Source: Lachnospiraceae bacterium (GTDB lineage: Bacteria > Bacillota > Clostridia > Lachnospirales > Lachnospiraceae). Taken from it: a DNA stretch of 8,778 nt. Of this stretch, positions 1 through 6,207 are shown in pieces. A program made the translations under genes and the position numbers. Below the pieces are notes generated by a model, which saw nothing but the letters and a program-made list of their open reading frames with translations, did no database searches and was not told where the DNA came from. The DNA lies in contig JAPJQL010000028.1 of NCBI GenBank assembly GCA_030825115.1, positions 43,857 to 52,634 of the forward strand, read 5' to 3'. Within the stretch, counting starts at the first letter, position 1, and each line of letters starts with the position of its first letter.

Positions 1-258
1 TATCAGGGCAACCGGGACGGAAGACCGCAGGGCCAGGGCGGTTATCAGGGCAACCGCGGACCAGGTCAGGGCGGCGGCTATCAGGGCAACCGCGGGCCGG
101 GTCAGGGCGGCGGCTATCAGGGCAACCGCGGACCGGGTCAGGGCGGCGGCTATCAGGGCAACCGCGGACCGGGCCAGGGCGGCGGCTATCAGGGCAACCG
201 CGGACCGGGCCAGGGCGGCGGCTACCAGGGCAACCGCGGACCGGGTCAGGGCGGAAGA
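1..258 (+). repeat. Tandem 36-bp coding repeat in the infB N-terminal region
   Basis: Six consecutive 36-bp units start at 43, 79, 115, 151, 187 and 223. They are preceded by a 42-bp variant unit at 1-42 that may continue upstream. Each regular unit encodes YQGNRGPGQGGG; the last ends GGR. The units at 151-186 and 187-222 are identical, and the others differ at a few, nearly all synonymous, positions (gga/ggg, cca/ccg, ggt/ggc, tat/tac). The segment has no acidic residues between the first unit and the lysine-rich linker and should be disordered, with one Tyr and one Arg per unit spaced by Gly/Gln/Asn. The near-identity suggests recent expansion by slippage or unequal recombination, so copy number probably varies between strains. 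Confidence 0.95.
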
Positions 259-2217
259 CCGGGCCAGAGAGACGGGGGCGGAAAGTCTTATGATACCCCG
301 ATCCAGGCAAAGCCGCAGAGCAACCGTTCAAACAAGAACGCGTACAAGAACGACAGATACGATAAAAAGAAAATAGCAGAAGACGGACCAAGAACAAAAG
401 GAAAAGTTTCCAAACATCCGTTTATCATGCCGCAGAAGACCGCGGAGACAAAAGTCGAGGAGACGGTAAAGGTAATCACGATTCCGGAAGTTCTGACCAT
501 TAAGGAACTGGCCGAGAAGATGAAGATGCAGCCGTCCGCCATTGTCAAGAAACTGTTTTTACAGGGAACGATCGTGACCCTGAATCAGGAGATCGACTTT
601 GAGAAGGCGGAAGAGATTGCGATGGATTATGAAATCCTCTGTGAAAAAGAGGAGAAGGTGGATGTCATTGCAGAGCTTCTCAAAGAGGATGAGGAAGATG
701 AGGCGGATATGGTGACCAGACCGCCGGTAGTCTGTGTTATGGGTCATGTTGACCACGGTAAAACCTCCCTGCTGGATGCGATCCGTGAATCCAACGTCAC
801 TTCCAGAGAGGCAGGCGGCATCACCCAGCATATCGGTGCATATACCGTTGAGGTGAAGGGACAGCAGATCACCTTCCTCGATACTCCGGGACATGAGGCG
901 TTTACAGCCATGCGTATGCGTGGCGCACAGTCTACGGATATCGCGATCCTGGTAGTTGCGGCGGATGACGGCGTGATGCCACAGACCATCGAGGCGATCA
1001 ACCATGCCAAGGCGGCAGAGGTTGAGATCATCGTGGCGATCAACAAGATCGATAAACCGAGCGCCAACGTGGACCGCGTAAAGCAGGAGCTGTCCGAGTA
1101 TGAACTGATTCCGGAGGATTGGGGCGGAAGCACGATCTTCGTACCGGTGTCCGCTCACAGCAAGGAAGGAATCCCGGAGCTTCTGGAGATGATCCTGCTT
1201 GCAGCAGAGGTAAAAGAGCTGAAGGCAAACCCGAACAGGAAGGCGAGAGGTCTTGTCATCGAGGCAGAGTTAGACAAGGGCAAAGGTCCGGTCGCGACGA
1301 TCCTCGTGCAAAAAGGGACTCTGCGTGTGGGCGACAATGTCACCGCAGGCGCATGTTACGGAAAGGTCCGCGCCATGATGGATGACAAGGGACGCCGCGT
1401 AAAAGAGGCAGGCCCGTCCACACCGGTTGAGATCCTGGGTCTGAACGATGTTCCGGGAGCCGGCGACGTACTGATGGCGACTGAGAATGAAAAAGAGGCG
1501 AGAAGCTTTGCGGAGACCTTCATTTCCGAGAGCAAGAACAAGCTTCTGGAAGATACAAAGGCGAAACTGTCCCTGGATGATCTGTTCACCCAGATAAAGG
1601 CAGGCAATATCAAGGAACTCCCGATCATCGTAAAAGCCGATGTCCAGGGTTCTGTAGAGGCAGTAAAACAGAGTCTTGTGAAGCTGTCCAATGAGGAAGT
1701 TATGGTGAAGGTGATCCACGGCGGCGTCGGCGCGATCAATGAGTCCGATGTCTCCCTTGCATCTGCGTCCAATGCCATCATCATCGGCTTTAATGTAAGA
1801 CCGGATGTGACGGCGAAGTCGATTGCGGAGCGGGAGAAGGTGGATCTGCGTCTCTACCGCGTGATCTATCAGGCGATCGAGGATGTGGAAGCGGCGATGA
1901 AGGGTATGCTGGATCCTGTATTTGAAGAGAAGGTGATCGGTCATGCGATCGTGCGCCAGACCTTCAAGGCGTCCGGTGTCGGAACGATCGCAGGTTCTTA
2001 CGTCATGGACGGAAAGTTCCAGAGAAACTGTTCCGTGCGTATCACCCGTCAGGGCGAGCAGATCTTCGAGGGTGCCCTTGCTTCCTTAAAGCGGTTTAAA
2101 GACGATGTAAAAGAAGTTGCAACTGGTTATGAGTGCGGTCTGGTATTTGAAAAATTCAACGACCTGCAGGAAGATGATATGGTTGAGGCATACATCATGG
2201 TAGAAGTACCGCGCTAA
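1..2217 (+). CDS. infB: Translation initiation factor IF-2, 5' end outside window
   Basis: IF2 is the GTPase that places formyl-Met-tRNA on the 30S subunit and promotes 50S joining. The frame is open from base 1, so the start is upstream; 738 codons are visible. In order: a Gly/Arg/Gln repeat array (codons 1-86), a Lys/Asn-rich linker, an IF2-N-like helical segment (about 160-210: TIKELAEKMKMQPSAIVKKL), an acidic linker, then the G domain. G1 is GHVDHGKT (742-765), G2 lies around GITQHIG, G3 is DTPGH (880-894), G4 is NKID (1042-1053) and G5 starts SAHSKEG (1150). After these come the beta-barrel domain II, domain III (IIVKADVQGSVEA) and the fMet-tRNA-binding C-terminal domain ending EAYIMVEVPR. 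All core motifs are intact. The ATG at 427 lies within the protein, lacks a Shine-Dalgarno sequence and follows open coding sequence, so it is not taken as the start. It is the first gene of the visible operon; rbfA follows. Confidence 0.97.
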   Translation, partial: YQGNRDGRPQGQGGYQGNRGPGQGGGYQGNRGPGQGGGYQGNRGPGQGGGYQGNRGPGQGGGYQGNRGPGQGGGYQGNRGPGQGGRPGQRDGGGKSYDTPIQAKPQSNRSNKNAYKNDRYDKKKIAEDGPRTKGKVSKHPFIMPQKTAETKVEETVKVITIPEVLTIKELAEKMKMQPSAIVKKLFLQGTIVTLNQEIDFEKAEEIAMDYEILCEKEEKVDVIAELLKEDEEDEADMVTRPPVVCVMGHVDHGKTSLLDAIRESNVTSREAGGITQHIGAYTVEVKGQQITFLDTPGHEAFTAMRMRGAQSTDIAILVVAADDGVMPQTIEAINHAKAAEVEIIVAINKIDKPSANVDRVKQELSEYELIPEDWGGSTIFVPVSAHSKEGIPELLEMILLAAEVKELKANPNRKARGLVIEAELDKGKGPVATILVQKGTLRVGDNVTAGACYGKVRAMMDDKGRRVKEAGPSTPVEILGLNDVPGAGDVLMATENEKEARSFAETFISESKNKLLEDTKAKLSLDDLFTQIKAGNIKELPIIVKADVQGSVEAVKQSLVKLSNEEVMVKVIHGGVGAINESDVSLASASNAIIIGFNVRPDVTAKSIAEREKVDLRLYRVIYQAIEDVEAAMKGMLDPVFEEKVIGHAIVRQTFKASGVGTIAGSYVMDGKFQRNCSVRITRQGEQIFEGALASLKRFKDDVKEVATGYECGLVFEKFNDLQEDDMVEAYIMVEVPR

Positions 2218-2221
2218 GGCA

Positions 2222-2250
2222 TGTGGGCGCAGTCTGTGACCGCGCCCGTA
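2222..2250 (+). other. Possible RNA hairpin in the infB-rbfA gap
   Basis: Bases 2222-2230 can pair with 2242-2250. The core is GGGCGC (2225-2230) with GCGCCC (2242-2247), extended by two G-U pairs and one A-U pair, with an 11-nt loop. No T-run follows, so it is not an intrinsic terminator. It ends about 10 nt before the rbfA Shine-Dalgarno and could act as an mRNA processing or translation-modulating structure; that role is inference only. Confidence 0.35.
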
Positions 2251-2274
2251 AGACAGCTTAGGAAGGAATCATTT

Positions 2275-2667
2275 ATGCGTAAAAACAGCATCAAAAATAC
2301 AAGAATCAACATGGAGGTCCACAGAGAACTGAGCGAGATCATCCGCACGGAGATCAAGGACCCGAGAGTCAGCTCAGCCATGACTACGGTCGTGGCAGTT
2401 GAGGTGACACCGGACCTGAAATACTGCAAGGCATACATCAGTGTGCTGGGCGGTGAGGAGGCGGCAAAAAATGCCGTCACAGGTCTGAAGAGTGCAGTAG
2501 GATATATCCGCCGGGAACTTGCCCGCCGGATCAACCTGAGAAATACCCCTGAGATTTCTTTTGTCCTGGACCAGTCGATTGAATATGGCGTAAATATGTC
2601 CAGACTGATCGACGAAGTCACGAAAGATTTGCGGGACGAGGAAACGGACGGGGAAGAACAGGAGTAG
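2275..2667 (+). CDS. rbfA: 30S ribosome-binding factor RbfA
   Basis: RbfA binds immature 30S subunits and assists late 16S rRNA maturation. The predicted protein is 130 aa, usual for the family. It has the single KH-like domain: an N-terminal helix with MEVHRELSEIIRTEIKDPRV (residues 13-32), the strand region around VVAVEVTPDLKYCKAYISV, and the interrupted helix with the family's A-x-G kink (A74-V75-G76) followed by YIRREL. The tail is acidic (DEETDGEEQE). The start is ATG 2275 because AGGAAGGA (2260-2267) sits 7 nt upstream. An in-frame ATG at 2221, just after the infB stop, has no ribosome binding site and would add 18 residues unlike the family. It lies in the infB operon, 57 nt after infB and 26 nt before nrnA. 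Confidence 0.95.
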   Translation: MRKNSIKNTRINMEVHRELSEIIRTEIKDPRVSSAMTTVVAVEVTPDLKYCKAYISVLGGEEAAKNAVTGLKSAVGYIRRELARRINLRNTPEISFVLDQSIEYGVNMSRLIDEVTKDLRDEETDGEEQE

Positions 2668-2693
2668 ATCAGCTGATAAAGGAGGAGGAACGG

Positions 2694-3653
2694 ATGAGCA
2701 TTTTGATTGATATGGTAGAGCAGGCATCCACCGTTGCCATCGTGGGGCATGTGCGCCCTGACGGGGATTGTGTTGGCTCCTGCCTTGCTGCCTACAATTA
2801 TCTGACGGAGCAGTATCCGGAAAAACATATCCAGGTGTATCTGCAGAAGCCGCCGGTAAAATTTGGCTATCTGAAACATTTCGACTGCATCAGCGAGGAC
2901 GCCCGCACCGGAATCGCCTATGACCTGTGCATCTGCCTGGACAGCGGCGACCGGGAGCGCCTGGGCGATAATAAAGTGTACCTGGAGAACGCAGCTCACA
3001 GCATCTGTCTGGACCATCATATCACCAACGGCGGTTATGCCGAGGTGAATCTGGTGAAGGCGGACGCAAGTTCGACCTGCGAGGTCCTCTACAGCATGCT
3101 GGAGGACGAGAAGATAAGTCCGGCTGTGGCGGAGTGCATCTACACCGGGATCATCCATGATACCAATGTGTTTAAGAACAGCAATACCTCGGCTTCCACG
3201 ATGGAGACGGCAGGGAAGATGATGGCAAAGGGCATCAATTTCGGCAAGATCATAGATGACAGCTTTTACCGGAAGACCTATATCCAGAACCAGATCATGG
3301 GGCGGGCGATGCTGGAGAGCATCACCTTTCTGGACGGGGCCTGCATATTCAGCGTGGTGCGCCAGAAAGACATGGAGTTCTATGGCGTAGGCAGTTCAGA
3401 CCTGGACGGGATCGTAGACCAGCTCAGGATTACGGAAGGCGTGGAGTGCGCGATTTTTCTCCACGAGACGGCAAACCATGAGTACAAGGTGAGCATGCGT
3501 TCCAACAACTATGTGGATGTCAGCAAGGTGGCGTCGTATTTTGGCGGCGGCGGACATGTCCGTGCAGCAGGCTGTACCATGAACGGAAGCCTTCACGACG
3601 TCATCAACAATCTGTCCCTCCATATCGAGGAGCAGATGAAGGAGCAAAAGTAA
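2694..3653 (+). CDS. nrnA: DHH/DHHA1 phosphoesterase, NrnA-type oligoribonuclease/pAp phosphatase
   Basis: NrnA-type enzymes degrade nano-RNAs of a few nucleotides and remove the 3'-phosphate of pAp. The 319-aa protein has the DHH-domain metal-binding motifs in order: H19-x3-D23-x-D25 in HVRPDGDCVGS, D83 in CLDSGD, D107-H108-H109 in LDHHITN, and D156 in TGIIHDTNVF. The C-terminal DHHA1 substrate-binding domain shows GGGGHVRAAG at residues 284-293. The start ATG 2694 has GGAGGAGG (2681-2688) 5 nt upstream. The usual 'DTGxF' after the fourth motif reads DTNVF here, but the metal ligands are all present. The position between rbfA and truB is the common one in Firmicutes. NrnA function is inferred from motifs and context; a c-di-NMP or other DHH phosphodiesterase activity cannot be excluded. 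Confidence 0.9.
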   Translation: MSILIDMVEQASTVAIVGHVRPDGDCVGSCLAAYNYLTEQYPEKHIQVYLQKPPVKFGYLKHFDCISEDARTGIAYDLCICLDSGDRERLGDNKVYLENAAHSICLDHHITNGGYAEVNLVKADASSTCEVLYSMLEDEKISPAVAECIYTGIIHDTNVFKNSNTSASTMETAGKMMAKGINFGKIIDDSFYRKTYIQNQIMGRAMLESITFLDGACIFSVVRQKDMEFYGVGSSDLDGIVDQLRITEGVECAIFLHETANHEYKVSMRSNNYVDVSKVASYFGGGGHVRAAGCTMNGSLHDVINNLSLHIEEQMKEQK

Positions 3654-3656
3654 ACG

Positions 3657-4565
3657 ATGGATGGCATCATCAACGTATATAAGGAAAAAGGCTATACCTC
3701 TCATGACGTTGTTGCGAAAATGAGAGGTATTTTGCGAATGAAGAAGATTGGGCACACGGGAACTTTGGACCCGGCGGCGGAGGGCGTCCTGCCTGTCTGC
3801 CTGGGCAGGGGGACCAAGCTGTGCGACATGCTGACGGACAAGTCAAAGACATATCGGGCCGTACTGCTGCTGGGACAGGAAACGGATACCCAGGACACGA
3901 CAGGGGAAATCCTGAAAGAGTACCCGGTGGAAGTGACGGAAGAAGAAGTCCGGGAAGCGGTTATGAGCTTTTTAGGACATTATGAACAGATTCCGCCTAT
4001 GTATTCCGCGTTGAAAGTAGGCGGAAAAAAGCTTTATGAGCTGGCCCGCGCGGGCAAAGAAGTGGAGCGTCAGGCAAGACCGGTGGAAATTCTGGAAATC
4101 CAGGTGGAGGAAATCCACCTTCCGCGGGTGACGATGACGGTGAGCTGTTCCAAAGGCACTTATATCCGCACGCTGTGCTATGATATCGGGAGAAAGCTGG
4201 GCTGCGGAGGCTGTATGGAATCGCTGCTGCGTACCAGGGTGGACCGGTTTGAACTTGCCGACAGCCTGAAACTTTCGGAGATCGAGCGGCTGCGGGATGA
4301 AGGACGGGTCGGGGAGCATGTCGTACCGGTGGACGGAATCTTTCAGGATATCCCTGCAATCCATACGCTGCCGGAATACGACAGGCTGGTGCATAACGGA
4401 AACTGGTTTTTACCGGAACAGGCATCGGCGGACGGGGCAGAACCCGGCGCTGTCGTGCCCCGTGCAAGGGTGTATGACAGCCGGGGGCAGTTTATCGGCG
4501 TGTATCAATACTTGGAAGAGAAACAGCGGTATCAGCCGCAGAAAATATTTCTGGGAGGCAACTAA
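3657..4565 (+). CDS. truB: tRNA pseudouridine(55) synthase TruB
   Basis: TruB makes pseudouridine 55 in the T-loop of tRNAs and also acts as a tRNA folding chaperone. The 302-aa length is normal. The catalytic aspartate is D38 in GHTGTLDPAAEGVLP, followed by KTYRA with the conserved Y66, the PPMYSALKVGGKKLYELAR segment, and SKGTYIRTLCYDIG. The C-terminal part (PEYDRLVHNGNWFLPEQ, VYDSRGQFIGVY) fits the short TruB C-terminal/PUA-like domain. The start is ATG 3657, only 3 nt after the nrnA stop. AAGGAG (3639-3644), which lies inside the nrnA 3' end, is the likely ribosome binding site at a somewhat long spacing of 12 nt, so translation may depend on coupling to nrnA. ribF follows after 1 nt. Confidence 0.96.
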   Translation: MDGIINVYKEKGYTSHDVVAKMRGILRMKKIGHTGTLDPAAEGVLPVCLGRGTKLCDMLTDKSKTYRAVLLLGQETDTQDTTGEILKEYPVEVTEEEVREAVMSFLGHYEQIPPMYSALKVGGKKLYELARAGKEVERQARPVEILEIQVEEIHLPRVTMTVSCSKGTYIRTLCYDIGRKLGCGGCMESLLRTRVDRFELADSLKLSEIERLRDEGRVGEHVVPVDGIFQDIPAIHTLPEYDRLVHNGNWFLPEQASADGAEPGAVVPRARVYDSRGQFIGVYQYLEEKQRYQPQKIFLGGN

Positions 4566-4566
4566 G

Positions 4567-5514
4567 ATGCAGACCATCACGGGAACCAGACAATTTCATA
4601 TCGACGAACCTACCGTGGTGACGATTGGAAAATTCGACGGACGGCATAAAGGGCATCAAAAGCTCTTGCGGAAGATGCTGGAGCTGAAAAAGCAGAATGG
4701 ATGGAAGACCGTGGTATTTTCCTTTGACATGGTTCCGTCAGGCGTGGTTTCGGGAAAACAGACCACAGTGATCACAACCAACCAGGAGCGGCGGAACAAT
4801 ATGGAAAAGATGGGAATCGACTATCTTGTGGAGTATCCGTTTACGCCGGAAGTGTCCCATATGCCGCCGGAAGTGTTTGTGAGAGATATCCTGGTGGGGC
4901 AGATCGGAGCGAAAGCGATTGTCGCAGGAACGGATTGCGGGTTTGGCTACAGACGATCCGGCAATGCAGAGCTTTTGAAGAAGCTGGCCCCGGAATTTGG
5001 GTATCAGCCAGTGATCATCGTAAAGGAGCAGGATGAGCAGCGGGACATCAGCAGTACGTATGTGCGGGAAGAACTGGACCGGGGCAACATTGAAAAGGCC
5101 AACGAGCTTCTGGGAGAGCCGTATGCGATCCACGGGACGGTCGTGCATGGCAACCATATCGGAGGATCCATCCTGGGCTTCCCCACGGCGAATATCCTGC
5201 CGCCGCCGGAGAAGCACCTTCCTCCATTTGGCGTCTATGTGGCGCGTGTACTTGTGGATGAGCAGTACTATGGCGGAGTGACGAACATCGGACGCAAACC
5301 TACGGTGGAGGGGGAGTATCCGGTGGGGGTGGAGACATTCATCATGGGAATGGATGAGGATCTGTACGGGAAAAACATCGAAGTACAGCTATTCCATTTT
5401 GAGCGGCCGGAGCGGAAGTTTGGGTCGCTGGAACTGTTAAAGGCTCAGATTGAGCGGGACAAGCAGGCGGCATGGTCGTATTTTCAGGAACGGCCGGAAC
5501 TTATGAATGGGTAA
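4567..5514 (+). CDS. ribF: Bifunctional riboflavin kinase/FAD synthetase RibF
   Basis: RibF phosphorylates riboflavin to FMN and adenylylates FMN to FAD. The 315-aa protein has both modules. The N-terminal nucleotidyltransferase shows GKFDGRHKGH (residues 21-30; the HxGH signature is intact, while the usual GNFDG has Lys instead of Asn), GTDCGFGYRRSG, and the ISSTYVRE motif (S163-T164, R167). The C-terminal riboflavin kinase shows LGFPTAN (P206-T207-A208-N209), GGVTNIGRKPTVEG and the catalytic Glu candidate E256 in VETF. The start ATG 4567 has GGGAGG (4553-4558) 8 nt upstream, inside the truB 3' end. The frame stays open upstream to 4297, but that part overlaps truB and has no RibF similarity. 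No FMN riboswitch is seen; the gene appears driven by the infB operon. Confidence 0.96.
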   Translation: MQTITGTRQFHIDEPTVVTIGKFDGRHKGHQKLLRKMLELKKQNGWKTVVFSFDMVPSGVVSGKQTTVITTNQERRNNMEKMGIDYLVEYPFTPEVSHMPPEVFVRDILVGQIGAKAIVAGTDCGFGYRRSGNAELLKKLAPEFGYQPVIIVKEQDEQRDISSTYVREELDRGNIEKANELLGEPYAIHGTVVHGNHIGGSILGFPTANILPPPEKHLPPFGVYVARVLVDEQYYGGVTNIGRKPTVEGEYPVGVETFIMGMDEDLYGKNIEVQLFHFERPERKFGSLELLKAQIERDKQAAWSYFQERPELMNG

Positions 5515-5556
5515 TGAGACAGACTGCTTTTGAAAAGAACGCAGGAGGTAAGGCTT

Positions 5557-6030
5557 ATGTCGGTAGAACGGGTTAGAACTTATCTGAAACAGTGGAATTT
5601 GCAGGACAGGATACAGGAGTTTGAGGTATCCAGCGCGACGGTGGAGCTGGCGGCGCAGGCTGTAGGCTGTGAACCGGCGCGGATTGCCAAGACGATGTCA
5701 TTTCTGGTGGACGGAAAGGCGGTTCTCATTGTATTGGCAGGAGACGTCAGGATTGATAACCGGAAATTTAAAGACCGGTTTCATGTAAAGGCAACGATGA
5801 TCAGGCAGGACGATGTGGAACGGTATATCGGCCATCCGGTTGGCGGGGTATGCCCCTTTGACGTGAAGGCTGATGTGGGTGTGTATCTGGATGATTCCAT
5901 GAAGCGGTTTGAGATAGTGTATCCGGCGGCAGGAAGTGCGAGCAGTGCGGTAGGACTTACGCTGGCGGAGCTGGAGACTGCCTCGGGATGCAGCGGCTGG
6001 GTGGATGTGAGCAAGCCTTATGAGGGGTAG
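5557..6030 (+). CDS. YbaK/ProX-type aminoacyl-tRNA deacylase
   Basis: Members of this family hydrolyse mischarged tRNAs such as Ala- or Cys-tRNA(Pro), acting as free-standing editing proteins. The 157-aa protein fits the single-domain length. It shows a central RIAKTMSFLVDG segment with the conserved substrate-binding lysine (K45), VLAGDVRIDNRKFK, and the loop GHPVGGVCPFDV that is characteristic of the family. The start ATG 5557 has AGGAGG (5543-5548) at 8 nt; an in-frame TTG at 5530 would put that site inside the gene. It lies 42 nt after ribF with no visible promoter or terminator between them, so it may be read through from the infB operon. Which tRNA it edits (Cys-tRNA(Pro), Ala-tRNA(Pro) or another) cannot be told from sequence. 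Editing in trans would fit the translation theme of the operon. Confidence 0.87.
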   Translation: MSVERVRTYLKQWNLQDRIQEFEVSSATVELAAQAVGCEPARIAKTMSFLVDGKAVLIVLAGDVRIDNRKFKDRFHVKATMIRQDDVERYIGHPVGGVCPFDVKADVGVYLDDSMKRFEIVYPAAGSASSAVGLTLAELETASGCSGWVDVSKPYEG

Positions 6031-6048
6031 TGGTTTTTAAAATATATC

Positions 6049-6077
6049 TGGACACAGGACCGAATATCTGATAGTAT
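6049..6077 (+). promoter_or_regulatory. Candidate sigma-A promoter for the rpn gene
   Basis: TGGACA (6049-6054) and TAGTAT (6072-6077) are separated by 17 nt and lie about 95 nt upstream of the rpn ATG, in an A/T-rich stretch. The -35 box matches 5 of 6 consensus bases and the -10 box 4 of 6. No other better pair is seen between the deacylase and rpn. This is a motif match only. Confidence 0.35.
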
Positions 6078-6081
6078 AAAA

Positions 6082-6207
6082 GAACATTTCGATGAGATTC
6101 TGAATTTCCATATTCATGCAGCTTCTGCAAAAAATTCTCAATCGATGCAATTTTATACCAAGGAGGGATTCTATGTCAGAGGAAACAAAACAGGTATCAA
6201 ATCGTGA
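6082..6207 (+). pseudogene. Relic of a GNAT acetyltransferase C-terminus
   Basis: The frame of the preceding deacylase stays open after its TAG stop (6028-6030) up to TGA 6205-6207. From about 6082 the translation reads like the last strand-helix-strand of a GNAT N-acetyltransferase: FHIHAAS, then NSQSMQFYTKEGF, which fits the family pattern N-x-x-S/A-x-x-F/L-Y-x-x-x-G-F, then VRGNKTGI. No ATG with a ribosome binding site and no acetyl-CoA pyrophosphate loop (Q/RxxGxG/A) lie upstream, so only the C-terminal third at most is left. The final 35 nt overlap the rpn start in another frame. The most likely reading is a gene truncated by deletion; chance resemblance remains possible because only about 40 codons are involved. 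Confidence 0.5.
6161..6166 (+). promoter_or_regulatory. Ribosome binding site that fixes the rpn start
   Basis: AGGAGG lies 6 nt before ATG 6173 and decides for this start over the in-frame ATG at 6116, which has no such site. The hexamer also forms part of the codons for Lys-Glu-Gly in the GNAT-like relic frame. Confidence 0.85.

Noticed and set aside
1..258. CRISPR array
   Set aside because: The repeats are direct, spacerless, in frame and coding within infB.
559..1158. Minus-strand open frame (199 aa) opposite infB
   Set aside because: It is a shadow frame of the IF2 G domain; the composition (His/Arg-rich) is typical of antisense noise.
427..2217. Reading infB as a complete 596-aa gene starting at ATG 427
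   Set aside because: The frame is open to base 1 with IF2-like low-complexity coding sequence, and there is no ribosome binding site before 427.
2221..2274. An 18-residue N-terminal extension of RbfA from ATG 2221
   Set aside because: It has no ribosome binding site, contains the hairpin, and does not look like RbfA; ATG 2275 has a good site.
2214..3158. Long minus-strand open frame (314 aa) across rbfA and nrnA
   Set aside because: It is the mirror of two well-supported genes, with no ribosome binding site or recognisable domain.
4297..4566. A 90-residue N-terminal extension of RibF
   Set aside because: It overlaps truB in another frame and shows no RibF similarity; ATG 4567 has GGGAGG at the right distance.
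4440..4566. FMN riboswitch before ribF
   Set aside because: This region is the truB 3' coding end, with a 1-nt gap to ribF, and shows no conserved RFN elements.
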